Positions 1 through 7,160 of a DNA stretch of 27,196 bases are shown here, in pieces. Source of the DNA: Verrucomicrobiota bacterium (lineage in GTDB: Bacteria; Verrucomicrobiota; Verrucomicrobiia; Limisphaerales; UBA9464); the NCBI GenBank assembly GCA_947454295.1, contig CANGMO010000001.1, positions 1 to 27,196 on the forward strand. Direction: 5' to 3'. The notes beneath the pieces are model-generated. The model was not told where the DNA came from and ran no database searches. It worked only from the letters and a program-made list of their open reading frames with translations. The first letter of the stretch is position 1. Each line of letters opens with the position of its first letter. The translations under genes were made by a program, and so were the position numbers.

Positions 1-2
1 CC

Positions 3-2576
3 CTTGAGGTCAACATCAACACGCAGCCCAACGCCCCGGTTCATCTTCAAGAGATCAAGATCGAGGACGGATTTGTCCAATTGACCCACGACTCGCCCGG
101 CTCAGTGACGATCTATTCGTCCTACGACAGCGGACAGACCTGGCAGATTGAGGATTCCGGGATCGTCTGGCCAACGTGGACCGCCAGGCGCTCGATTCAG
201 GAGTCCAGCTGCTGGTATCGGGTGGTAAACGACCAGATTTACGACGCGGTAACCGTGTCGTTGATGCGCAATCCGCCGCCGCTCACGGCCACGGAAAACG
301 TGATGACCAACGCGGCGTACGTGTCGGAACCGCGCAACACCGGGCTGAGCAAGAGCGCCGTCTCCGTTTCCGACGTCCGCGTGGCACCCCTGGTGCAAAG
401 CACCTGGAACCAGGGCGCCGAACGCGGGGTCAACTGCTTCAACTATTACACCCCGAACAACTATGTGGACGGGTGCGTGGCCACCGCTCTGGGGCAGTTG
501 ATGCGCTACTGGCAGTACCCCACATCCGGCATTGGCCGGGTGACCCGCACGGTTTACGTGAACAACGCCGGGCAATCCGCCACCACGCGCGGCGGCGACG
601 GATCGGGAGGTGCCTACAACTGGAGCGCCATGCCACTGAGCCCCTCGACGGCGACCTACAACGCATCGCAATGGCAGATGATCGGCTCGCTTTGCTTCGA
701 CGCCGGCGTGAGCGTGAACATGCAATACGCCGCCAGCGGATCTGGCGCCTACATGTACCAGTGCGCCAGCGCACTGACGTCGGTCTTCCAATACGCGAAC
801 GCCAAGTACGTCAACAGTCCGGGCAACCTGCTGCTGCCCACCGATTCCAATCTGGCGGCGGGATGTCCGGTCTTGTTCGGAATCAGCAGCAGCGGCGGCA
901 ATGGCCACGCGGTGGTCTGCGACGGCTTCGGATACGAGTCGGGAACGCTGTATCACCACATCAACTTCGGCTGGGATGGTGCCTACAACGCCTGGTACGC
1001 CATGCCGAATCTGGAGACGCCCTATTCGTTCAACCGGATCGACACCATCATCTACAATGTCTTCCCCAGCGGGACCGGTGAGCTCCTCACCGGCCGGATA
1101 CTGACTGGACAGGGCGCTCCCGTAACCGGCGCCACCGTCACGGCCACCGCCGCTGGCAGCAGCTACACCGCCACCACGGACTCGAAGGGGTACTACGGCA
1201 TCAAGGTCCCGAGCGCGCGAACCTACAGCGTGACCGCCAGCAAGGCCGGCATGAGCAACTCGACGCGAAGCGCCACCATCGGAACCTCCAGCACCAGCGC
1301 GAGCGGCAATGCAATGGATGTCGATTTCACGCTGAGCAACAATTTTTCGTTCACCGCCATCGGCCTGACCAACAGCGTCTGGCTGCGGTGGTCTGCTCCG
1401 ACGAACAGCGGGCTGCCCAACAACACGGTCTACGTTCGTACCCGCACGGACCGCTATCCCACCAATTCCACCGACGGCAGCCTCGCCTATACCGGCACCG
1501 CGCTCGAGTTTGAGCACACCGGTGTCGATGTCACCGGCACGGTGACCAACTATTACACCATCTGGGGTGACAACGGCTCGCCCTACTTCAGCCTCGGCAG
1601 CGGCGCGCAGGCCTCAACGGTCGCCGACCCCGGTCCCGTGCGCATGCTCTGGCTGCGCGTCACCGGCGAGGTGCTCAGCTGGAACCTCAAGACGAACGGC
1701 GTGCAGAAATCCGGCGGCTTCGCCTACTCCGGCCTCATCAATACAAGTGTATGGCGGGTGGCGGCCTTCGGGGACATCGATCGTGACGGCGTGCCCGACA
1801 TCCTCTGGACGCGCACCACCGGCGAAGTGATCTATTGGCTGATGAATCCGGACGGCACGATGAAGTCCTCCGGCTCCGTCGTGGCGGGGAATGCCACGCG
1901 CAGCGGCTATTACACCCTGGCGGCGTTCAAGGACATTGATGGCGACGGTACGGCAGATGCCCTATGGATCGGCGGCGGCGGCCAGCTGGGTTACTGGCTG
2001 TTGAATCCCGATGGCACCCAGAAAACCGCCGGCGTGGTGGCGGCCGGCAACGTCACGCGCAGCGGCTACTACCGGTTTTCGGGCTTCAGCGACATCGATC
2101 GCGACGGCGTGCCGGACATCCTCTGGGTCGGCAACGGCGGCGAGGTGGGCTACTACATGCTCAACGCCAACGGCACCATGAAGAGCGCGGGCGCCGTGGC
2201 GACCGGCAACAACACACGGAGCGGGTACTACACCGCCGTAGGCTTCGCCGACATTGATCGCGACGGCACTGCGGACATTTTGTGGTCGGGCGCGGGCGGA
2301 GAAGTGGGCTATTGGCTGCTCAACGCCAACGGGACGAGAAAGAGCGCCGGCGTGGTGGCATCTCCCGTTACACCTGCGGGCTATTGGAATGTTCGCGGAT
2401 TCACCGACCTCAATCGCGATGGCACGGCGGACATCATCTGGCTGGGCAACGGCGGCGAAACGCTTAGCTGGACGCTGAACAGCAACGGCACCTTCCGATC
2501 CAGCAGCACCATTCAACCGGCCCTGGTCTCCCGGGCCAACTGGACGCTCTCCGGCGTCAGCAGCCTGACTCCTTGA
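3..2576 (+). CDS. Secreted C10 (streptopain-like) cysteine peptidase with C-terminal VCBS/FG-GAP-type repeats; 5' end outside the window
   Basis: The frame is open to the left edge, so the N-terminus and any signal peptide are missing. Residues are numbered here from the TTG codon at 81, which is probably internal. The peptidase core spans about residues 100-330. The nucleophile is expected to be C132 in GCVATALGQLMRYW (codon at 474), and the catalytic His is H276 in GHAVVCDGFGY, followed by the family's Trp-containing motif INFGWDG at 294-300. A carboxypeptidase-regulatory-like beta domain follows (about 334-420, with TTDSKGYYGIKVP). Next comes a fibronectin-III-like stretch (421-512), then six repeats of about 53 residues carrying DIDRDG-type calcium loops to the C-terminus. 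C10 peptidases are papain-fold secreted proteases; the substrate here is unknown. No PEP-CTERM or other sorting tail is visible after the last repeat. The gene stands alone, and the next gene, tRNA-Phe, is on the other strand. Confidence 0.88.
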   Translation, partial: LEVNINTQPNAPVHLQEIKIEDGFVQLTHDSPGSVTIYSSYDSGQTWQIEDSGIVWPTWTARRSIQESSCWYRVVNDQIYDAVTVSLMRNPPPLTATENVMTNAAYVSEPRNTGLSKSAVSVSDVRVAPLVQSTWNQGAERGVNCFNYYTPNNYVDGCVATALGQLMRYWQYPTSGIGRVTRTVYVNNAGQSATTRGGDGSGGAYNWSAMPLSPSTATYNASQWQMIGSLCFDAGVSVNMQYAASGSGAYMYQCASALTSVFQYANAKYVNSPGNLLLPTDSNLAAGCPVLFGISSSGGNGHAVVCDGFGYESGTLYHHINFGWDGAYNAWYAMPNLETPYSFNRIDTIIYNVFPSGTGELLTGRILTGQGAPVTGATVTATAAGSSYTATTDSKGYYGIKVPSARTYSVTASKAGMSNSTRSATIGTSSTSASGNAMDVDFTLSNNFSFTAIGLTNSVWLRWSAPTNSGLPNNTVYVRTRTDRYPTNSTDGSLAYTGTALEFEHTGVDVTGTVTNYYTIWGDNGSPYFSLGSGAQASTVADPGPVRMLWLRVTGEVLSWNLKTNGVQKSGGFAYSGLINTSVWRVAAFGDIDRDGVPDILWTRTTGEVIYWLMNPDGTMKSSGSVVAGNATRSGYYTLAAFKDIDGDGTADALWIGGGGQLGYWLLNPDGTQKTAGVVAAGNVTRSGYYRFSGFSDIDRDGVPDILWVGNGGEVGYYMLNANGTMKSAGAVATGNNTRSGYYTAVGFADIDRDGTADILWSGAGGEVGYWLLNANGTRKSAGVVASPVTPAGYWNVRGFTDLNRDGTADIIWLGNGGETLSWTLNSNGTFRSSSTIQPALVSRANWTLSGVSSLTP
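1632..2573 (+). repeat. Tandem repeats of about 159 bp encoding VCBS/FG-GAP-type calcium loops
   Basis: Five codon blocks for D-(I/L)-(D/N)-x-D-G start at 1773, 1932, 2091, 2250 and 2406, giving steps of 159, 159, 159 and 156 bp (53 or 52 codons). A degenerate first unit without the Asp loop begins near 1632. Each unit continues with (D/I)(I/L)W, a Gly-rich turn, YW-L-N and GT-K. The 36-bp blocks at 1773 and 2091 differ at only about two bases. Such repeats usually form beta-propeller blades or calcium-stabilised rods in exported proteins. Confidence 0.85.
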
Positions 2577-2683
2577 GACGCTTCCTCTGAGGGCCGCACG
2601 GAACGTCGCGTTTGACTTGATGCGGTGTATGCCACGAATCGCGGCCGTTGGCGGCGACACTGCAAGGGGGGAAAAGAAAGGGG

Positions 2684-2759
2684 TGGTGGCTGCGGCCAGA
2701 ATCGAACTGGCGACACGCGGATTTTCAATCCGCTGCTCTACCAACTGAGCTACACAGCC
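2684..2759 (-). tRNA. tRNA-Phe (anticodon GAA)
   Basis: The minus strand folds into a complete 76-nt cloverleaf. The acceptor stem is GGCTGTG with CGCAGCC (one G-U pair). The D-arm contains AGCTCAGTTGGTAGAGC. The anticodon loop is TTGAAAA, with GAA flanked by the GCGGA/TCCGC stem. The T-arm is GCCAG-TTCGATT-CTGGC. The discriminator A and the terminal CCA are both encoded in the DNA. No promoter or T-run terminator was recognised beside it. Confidence 0.97.
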
Positions 2760-2790
2760 CTCCCGTGAGCCGCGAATGAAGTCAATGAAC

Positions 2791-2815
2791 GCCCTTCAAG
2801 GCAAGGGCTTTTTTT
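2791..2815 (+). terminator. Probable intrinsic terminator reading rightward
   Basis: A 6-bp stem, GCCCTT with AAGGGC around the loop CAAGGC (2791-2808), is followed immediately by seven T residues (2809-2815), the classic Rho-independent layout on the plus strand. The nearest plus-strand gene, the C10 peptidase, ends 215 bp upstream, so its transcript would cross the antisense of tRNA-Phe before ending here. On the minus strand the T-run becomes an A-run in front of the hairpin, so it would not terminate minus-strand transcripts. Confidence 0.55.
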
Positions 2816-2832
2816 CGCGGAGTGGAGAAGAA

Positions 2833-2863
2833 GTCGAAAGTCCAAGGTCGAACCTCGAACGTC
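2833..2863. repeat. Degenerate heptanucleotide tandem repeat
   Basis: Four and a half units of 7 bp run head to tail: GTCGAAA, GTCCAAG, GTCGAAC, CTCGAAC, then GTC. The consensus is close to GTCGAAC. The repeat lies in the 224-bp gap between tRNA-Phe and the sialidase-like gene and has no coding role that I can see. The remainder of that gap holds only the hairpin listed separately. Confidence 0.6.
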
Positions 2864-2983
2864 AGTATCGCCGGACCGGCTGATGACGCGACTCCGAATG
2901 GCGTCTCGCCGCCCTTGGAACGCGTCTCCCATCTCCGAACTTCGATCCCGCAGGCCGGCAGGAATCCGGCGTTGCGTGGCGCT

Positions 2984-4192
2984 CTAATCACCGGCCCGGA
3001 TCCAGGCTTCATTGAAATGGGCATGCCGGATCGACGTGCCGCCGGGCAGATTGTGGGCGCTGTAGGTTGCGTGGAGCGTGCCGTCACGCGACTGCATCAG
3101 GCTCGGATAGCTGAACGATCCCTTGTCCACCGCCGCGTGTTCCAGATGACGCACCACCGGCCAGGTGCGACCCTCGTCCTCGCTCAGCCACAGGGCCAGC
3201 GAATGGCGCCCCTTCTCGGTGTCATTGCCGATGAACACCCACGCGCCACTTCGGAGGACAACGGCCTCCACACCCGATCCGGGATTGGGCAGCACCGTGT
3301 CGACACCTGGTGTCCAGGTCGCGCCGCGATCATGCGATTCGGAGGCGATCACCCGCTTGGGCGGCGGGCCGTTGTCGCGCATCCAGGCCACGAGCGTGCC
3401 GTCGCGGCGCTGCGTGAGGCTGGGCTGGATGTTGCCGCCCCCAATGATCGGCGTGCTACACTGCCAGCTGTTCCCGCCATCATCGGAAATTCCCATCAGC
3501 GAGAACGAAAAGCCGTCGTGGTACAGCGGAAGCAGCATGCGATGGCCCAGCATCGCGGCGTGGGCGCGGGGCATCCAGCCCAGCCGGTTGTAGAGCTGGT
3601 TGGTGGAGTGGCGCTGCATCGCCACCAGGTACTCGTCAACCTCGCGCCGGGTCTCAGCGTTCCAGTTCGACGCGGCAGCGGCGGCAGCGAGCCCGGGGAG
3701 CGCCTTCGCGACGCCCTCCGCAAAGGTCGGCCCCGGGGACAGGTGCACGACGCCTTCCTTGTCCCAACGGGGTGCCCCGGATCCCTCCCACGCATCGCTC
3801 CGGTGATACTTGAGCAGCGCGCTTTCCCACGTGTGGGCCAGGATGGTGGTATGGAACAGCCAGAGCCGCTGGCGATCATCAATGAGGAAGCACGGGTTGC
3901 AGTCGGGATACTCCGGGGTGTCGGCGAGCAAGAAACGCGGCGACCAGGTGGAACTCCCCCGCTTCAGGCGCGCGCCTTCGACGCGAACGTCATCCGCCTT
4001 GCGCTCCCCGGATCCGTGGAACCAGCAGACCAGCAGGTCTCCGCGGCGCGTCTCCACCACGCACGAGGCGTGATTGTGCCAGGGTTCGGGGGCGAAGATC
4101 AGTTCCGATCGATGAAACGGCACTGCCGCGCCCGCGTGAAGTCGGAGGATACCCGCCAGCACGGCGGCCAGAAAAAAGAGTCGGACACTCAT
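2984..4192 (-). CDS. Exported sialidase-like (BNR/Asp-box) protein
   Basis: A 402-residue protein begins at an ATG followed by a clear signal peptide: MSVRLFF, a hydrophobic core, and a likely cut after residues 20-23. An upstream in-frame extension exists but would bury the signal peptide, so the ATG at 4192 is preferred. Three Asp boxes, the hallmark of the six-bladed sialidase propeller, are visible: SDDGGNSW (236-243), SHDRGATW (286-293) and SEDEGRTW (337-344). NPCFLIDD near 99-106 and SYPSLMQSRDGTL near 361-373 fit the BNR-like sialidase family (PF13088). A helical, Ala-rich stretch at about 155-215 interrupts the propeller pattern. The likely role is periplasmic or extracellular glycan hydrolysis. 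True sialidase activity is uncertain because I cannot place the Arg triad with confidence. It lies 121 bp downstream of dnaA on the same strand. Confidence 0.82.
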   Translation of the reverse strand: MSVRLFFLAAVLAGILRLHAGAAVPFHRSELIFAPEPWHNHASCVVETRRGDLLVCWFHGSGERKADDVRVEGARLKRGSSTWSPRFLLADTPEYPDCNPCFLIDDRQRLWLFHTTILAHTWESALLKYHRSDAWEGSGAPRWDKEGVVHLSPGPTFAEGVAKALPGLAAAAAASNWNAETRREVDEYLVAMQRHSTNQLYNRLGWMPRAHAAMLGHRMLLPLYHDGFSFSLMGISDDGGNSWQCSTPIIGGGNIQPSLTQRRDGTLVAWMRDNGPPPKRVIASESHDRGATWTPGVDTVLPNPGSGVEAVVLRSGAWVFIGNDTEKGRHSLALWLSEDEGRTWPVVRHLEHAAVDKGSFSYPSLMQSRDGTLHATYSAHNLPGGTSIRHAHFNEAWIRAGD

Positions 4193-4313
4193 GGGGCGCG
4201 AGAGATCGCAACTGTGCGATGCACACTCATTGGAATCAGCGCACCCTGAACCGAGTAGCCGGAAACTCCATCCCCGGAACGGGGTGTGCCGAACCGGGCC
4301 CGAACGCCAGTGC

Positions 4314-5741
4314 CTAGCGCACCAGCTGCTTTTCCAGGTACCCGACGGCCTGGCGCACCGTGGCATCGACTTCCATGCGATCCTTCACCGCCCGGCAGGC
4401 GTGCAGCACGGTACCATGGTCACGCCCACCGAAGGCATCGCCGATTGCACTCAGGCTGGATTCGGTGAGCTGGCGGGAGAGGAACATGGCGACCTGCCGC
4501 GGGAACGCGATGTTCTCCGGGCGGCGCTTCGAGGTCATGTCGGCCAGACGGATGTCGTAGTGCTCGGCGACCTTCTTCTGGATGAAGTCGATGGTGACCG
4601 TCTGGCGCCCCTCCTCCTGCAGGATTTCGCGGAGCAGGGTCTCGACGGTTTCGAGCGTCAGCGGACGTCCAGTGAGCTGGGCATACGCAGCAACGCGGGT
4701 GAAGGCACCCTCGAGGCGGCGGATGTTGGTGCGGATGTGCTCGGCGAGGAAGTTCGTGATCTCCGGCGGCAGCGCATAGCCGAAGGCCTTCTCCTTCTTG
4801 CGGAGAATCGCCAGGCGCGTTTCGACGTCGGGCGGCTGCAGGTCGGCCGTCTGGCCCCACTCGAAGCGCGACACCAGCCGCTGCTCCAGCCCCTGGATCT
4901 CGCTGGCCGGACGGTCACAGGTCATAACGATCTGCTTCCGATTCTCATGCAGCGCATTGAAGGTGTGGAAGAACTCCTCCTGGATGCGCTCCTTGCCGGC
5001 GAGGAACTGGATGTCATCCACCAGCAGGACGTCCCCCTGGCGGTACTTGCGCCGGAAGCGGGCCAGCGAGTTGTTCTGCAGCGCGTCGATGAACTCGTTG
5101 GTGAAGCGTTCGCAGCTCAGGTAGGCGATTTTGGCCTGCCGCTTGGAGCCGAGAATGTGGTGCCCGATGGCATGCAGCAGATGCGTCTTGCCCAGGCCGA
5201 CGCCGCCGAACAGGAAGAGCGGATTGAAGGCCTTGCCGGGATTCTGGGCAACGGCCACCGAGGCGCTGTTGGCGAACTCGTTGTTGTTGCCGACCACGAA
5301 GGTCGAAAAGGTGTAATTCGGATTGAGCAGCAGCTCGCCGGCGGCGTTGCGGGCATTGCTCGAACCGGAAGTCGCAGCGGCCGGGGCTTCGTCGGCAACC
5401 GCCTGCACCGGCTCCCCGGCGACCGCATCAGCATCGGTATCCGAAACGCCCTCAGCGCCCTGAACGGCAGGCGCAGCGGGACGGTTCCCCGGGGCGGCCA
5501 CCAAAAACTCGATGTGAATCGGTTTCACCGCCGCACGGCTCACGACCGATCGGAGGAGATCCAGATAATTGTCCTTGAGCCACATTTCGCAGAACTCATC
5601 CGCGACTTCGAGCACGAGGGTCTCGCCCTTCATGGTCACCGGGCGGATCGGCGAAAACCAGAGCGAGTAAATCTCGTTCTTCAGCATCCCCCGGAGGGTT
5701 TCCTGGGCAACCGACCAGAGGGCATTTGCAGCAGCGGACAT
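4314..5741 (-). CDS. dnaA: Chromosomal replication initiator protein DnaA
   Basis: A 475-residue DnaA with all four domains. Domain I (about 8-80) contains WLKDNYLDLL. Domain II (about 82-137) is a Pro/Ala-rich linker. Domain III is the AAA+ ATPase, with Walker A GGVGLGKTH at 179-187, Walker B VLLVDDIQF at 238-246, and the arginine-finger region LVSRFEWG at 289-296. Domain IV is the DNA-binding helix-turn-helix, with signature FGGRDHGTVLHACR at 437-450; the usual Ser after DH is Gly. DnaA binds DnaA boxes and melts the origin. The ATG at 5741 gives a normal N-terminus; no Shine-Dalgarno is seen. dnaN is not adjacent. A short hairpin, CCCCG-GAA-CGGGG (4272-4284), lies 30 bp beyond the stop but has no T-run. 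The 457-bp gap upstream holds DnaA-box-like sites that may control this gene. Confidence 0.97.
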   Translation of the reverse strand: MSAAANALWSVAQETLRGMLKNEIYSLWFSPIRPVTMKGETLVLEVADEFCEMWLKDNYLDLLRSVVSRAAVKPIHIEFLVAAPGNRPAAPAVQGAEGVSDTDADAVAGEPVQAVADEAPAAATSGSSNARNAAGELLLNPNYTFSTFVVGNNNEFANSASVAVAQNPGKAFNPLFLFGGVGLGKTHLLHAIGHHILGSKRQAKIAYLSCERFTNEFIDALQNNSLARFRRKYRQGDVLLVDDIQFLAGKERIQEEFFHTFNALHENRKQIVMTCDRPASEIQGLEQRLVSRFEWGQTADLQPPDVETRLAILRKKEKAFGYALPPEITNFLAEHIRTNIRRLEGAFTRVAAYAQLTGRPLTLETVETLLREILQEEGRQTVTIDFIQKKVAEHYDIRLADMTSKRRPENIAFPRQVAMFLSRQLTESSLSAIGDAFGGRDHGTVLHACRAVKDRMEVDATVRQAVGYLEKQLVR

Positions 5742-6198
5742 GGCGAAGGCGTTGGCGACGGAAACTTAGAAAAGACAAGGTTTATTCACCCCCGCGTTAT
5801 CACAGGGTCGTAACGTGGCACAATGGAGCAAGTTGCGCATCAAAACTTCCCGAATTACCAGTCGCCGTCGCCAGCATTCGCTGGCCCACCGTGACGATCG
5901 ACTTGTTCATAACTCGTTGATTTTAAGTTGCTTATACTCCACCAACTCTTCAGTTGGGCCGACAGGACTTCCGGGTCGGGATTCCTGATCGGGTGTAACG
6001 ACGGCGGGGGTTTTAGGCAACCGCAGCGCGGCAAACTAGGCGAAACTATTAAGTCTTGTTCCCAAGTTGTTCACACCGCCCGAAAGCCTCGATTTTTGGC
6101 CGCTTTTGGACAATTCGGGGGACCGTCAGTCGATCCACCGCCATCCGGGCCGCGAACAAGTCGGACCCAGTCGCCAAGAGCACTCTGCCGGGAAGCAA
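5742..6198. other. Gene-free region between dnaA and glnB; candidate oriC or dnaA regulatory region
   Basis: This is the only stretch above 300 bp without a gene, and it is visibly richer in A+T than its surroundings, especially 5900-5945. Three DnaA-box-like nonamers lie in the same orientation: TTATTCACC (5782-5790), TTGTTCATA (5904-5912) and TTGTTCACA (6067-6075, a full match to a relaxed TTNTNCACA). A fourth sequence, TTATCACA (5797-5804), is a box missing one base. A perfect hairpin CCAACT-CTTC-AGTTGG occupies 5942-5957. Position beside dnaA and DnaA-type sites are typical of bacterial origins, but the boxes are few and degenerate. The region may serve only dnaA autoregulation. Confidence 0.4.
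5796..5823 (-). promoter_or_regulatory. Possible sigma70-type promoter of dnaA
   Basis: On the minus strand, TTGTGC (5823-5818) and GATAAC (5801-5796) are separated by 16 bp and lie about 55 bp before the dnaA ATG. Both hexamers match the consensus only partly (3/6 and 4/6). The shortened DnaA-box-like TTATCACA overlaps the -10 element and TTATTCACC sits close to the expected transcription start, so repression by DnaA is conceivable. This is inferred from pattern only. Confidence 0.25.
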
Positions 6199-6537
6199 TT
6201 AAACGGCGCTGTCGCCGCGTTCTTCGGTACGAATCCGGATCGCCTCGTCGATGGGCAGGACAAAAATCTTTCCGTCGCCAATCTTGCCGGTCTTGGCGGC
6301 GCCAATGATGGCGGACACGGCGCGATCCACCACGTCATCCGAAACCACGAGGTCGATCTTAATCTTCGGGAGGAAGTCGACGGTGTACTCGTTGCCGCGA
6401 TAGATCTCCGTGTGCCCCTTCTGGCGGCCGAACCCCTTCACCTCGGTGACGGTCATGCCCTCGATGCCCGCGGCGTGCAGGGCGTCCTTCACTTCCTCGA
6501 TCTTGAACGGCTTGATGATGGCTTCGATTTTTTTCAT
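6199..6537 (-). CDS. glnB: Nitrogen regulatory protein P-II
   Basis: A 112-residue PII protein, the standard length. The chosen ATG gives the canonical start MKKIEAIIKPFK; a 14-codon upstream extension does not resemble the family. The T-loop carries Y51 in RGNEYTVDFLPK, the site uridylylated by GlnD in proteobacteria. GDGKIFVLP (86-94) and the C-terminal RIRTEERG are the conserved nucleotide-binding segments. PII trimers sense ATP/ADP and 2-oxoglutarate and control nitrogen assimilation proteins. No amtB or glnA lies in the window, so whether this is GlnB or GlnK cannot be decided from context. The 142 bp upstream hold no convincing sigma54 promoter. Confidence 0.95.
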   Translation of the reverse strand: MKKIEAIIKPFKIEEVKDALHAAGIEGMTVTEVKGFGRQKGHTEIYRGNEYTVDFLPKIKIDLVVSDDVVDRAVSAIIGAAKTGKIGDGKIFVLPIDEAIRIRTEERGDSAV

Positions 6538-6679
6538 GGGTCGCGAACGGAACCCATCCGTTCTAATCGCGCGGGTCATTTAAGTAAACGCGGTTCATGG
6601 GGAATTCTCCAGAAGCGGTGGAGGTCCCGGTGCTGGCACCTTGACGGCACCGGACGCTCCGACGAGGTTGGTTTCAGAA

Positions 6680-7129
6680 ATGGCGTCAACGAGCCAACGC
6701 AAGCTGGGCCGGCGACAGGTCCGTGATCTGGAAATCGAAATTGGATTTCTCGAGGCGCTGCTGCGGCGCGATCCCGAGCAGGTGGAGGTGCTGCAGATTC
6801 TGGGCGACGATTACTCCGACGCCGGGCGATATGCGGACGGGCTTCGGGTGGATCAGCAGCTGGTCGGTCTCCGGCCGACCGACTGCAACATCCGATTCAA
6901 CTACGCCTGCAGCCTGGCCCTCACGGGAACTCTCGACCGGGCCTGCGAGGAACTTGAGCGTGCTTTTGATCTGGGATATCGCGACGTGCGGTGGCTGAAG
7001 GAGGACCCCGACCTTGCCGCGCTGCGGAAGCACCCGGCCTTCCGCCGAATTCGCGAGCGCATCCGCACGCTGGAATCGGAAGCCACAGGATCCGTAGCCG
7101 GGGCCGAAGCCGGCACGCCGATCGATTGA
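6680..7129 (+). CDS. Small tetratricopeptide-repeat protein
   Basis: A 149-residue soluble protein with no signal peptide. Residues about 35-105 form TPR-like helix pairs: LLRRDPEQVEVLQILGDDY, then FNYACSLALTGTLDRACEEL and AFDLGYRD. The C-terminal segment DPDLAALRKHPAFRRI is the usual closing helix of TPR proteins in this group. It probably mediates protein-protein contacts; the partner is unknown. The ATG at 6680 is preferred over a TTG 39 bp upstream. It is transcribed divergently from glnB, with 142 bp between them, and converges on the next gene with only 13 bp between stop codons. Confidence 0.75.
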   Translation: MASTSQRKLGRRQVRDLEIEIGFLEALLRRDPEQVEVLQILGDDYSDAGRYADGLRVDQQLVGLRPTDCNIRFNYACSLALTGTLDRACEELERAFDLGYRDVRWLKEDPDLAALRKHPAFRRIRERIRTLESEATGSVAGAEAGTPID

Positions 7130-7160
7130 TCCGCCCGCGTCCCTACGGGGCGGGCTGATC
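7128..7160. terminator. Possible bidirectional terminator hairpin between convergent genes
   Basis: Inverted arms of 10 bp, GATCCGCCCG (7128-7137) and CGGGCTGATC (7151-7160), with one mismatch, surround a 13-nt loop. The structure overlaps the stop codons of both convergent genes. There is no T-run on either strand, so if it stops transcription it would need help or act only as a 3'-end stabiliser. Confidence 0.3.

Noticed and set aside
102..1517. Long minus-strand open frame opposite the C10 peptidase
   Set aside because: Low-complexity Ala/Gly/Arg/Val translation with no family pattern; it mirrors a real gene on the plus strand and is an effect of high GC.
2822..4249. Long plus-strand open frame opposite the sialidase-like gene
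   Set aside because: No recognisable domain, while the minus strand has a signal peptide and three Asp boxes.
4272..4284. Hairpin CCCCG-GAA-CGGGG downstream of dnaA as a terminator
   Set aside because: Only a 5-bp stem with a 3-nt loop and no T-run on the minus strand; such GC hairpins are common in this DNA.
4191..5813. 540-codon plus-strand open frame opposite dnaA
   Set aside because: dnaA on the minus strand is unmistakable; the opposite translation has no known motifs.
6629..6660. Sigma54-like TGGCAC near 6634 upstream of the TPR gene
   Set aside because: No TTGC -12 element at the right spacing. The TGGCAC is part of a small inverted repeat, GGTGC-TG-GCACC.
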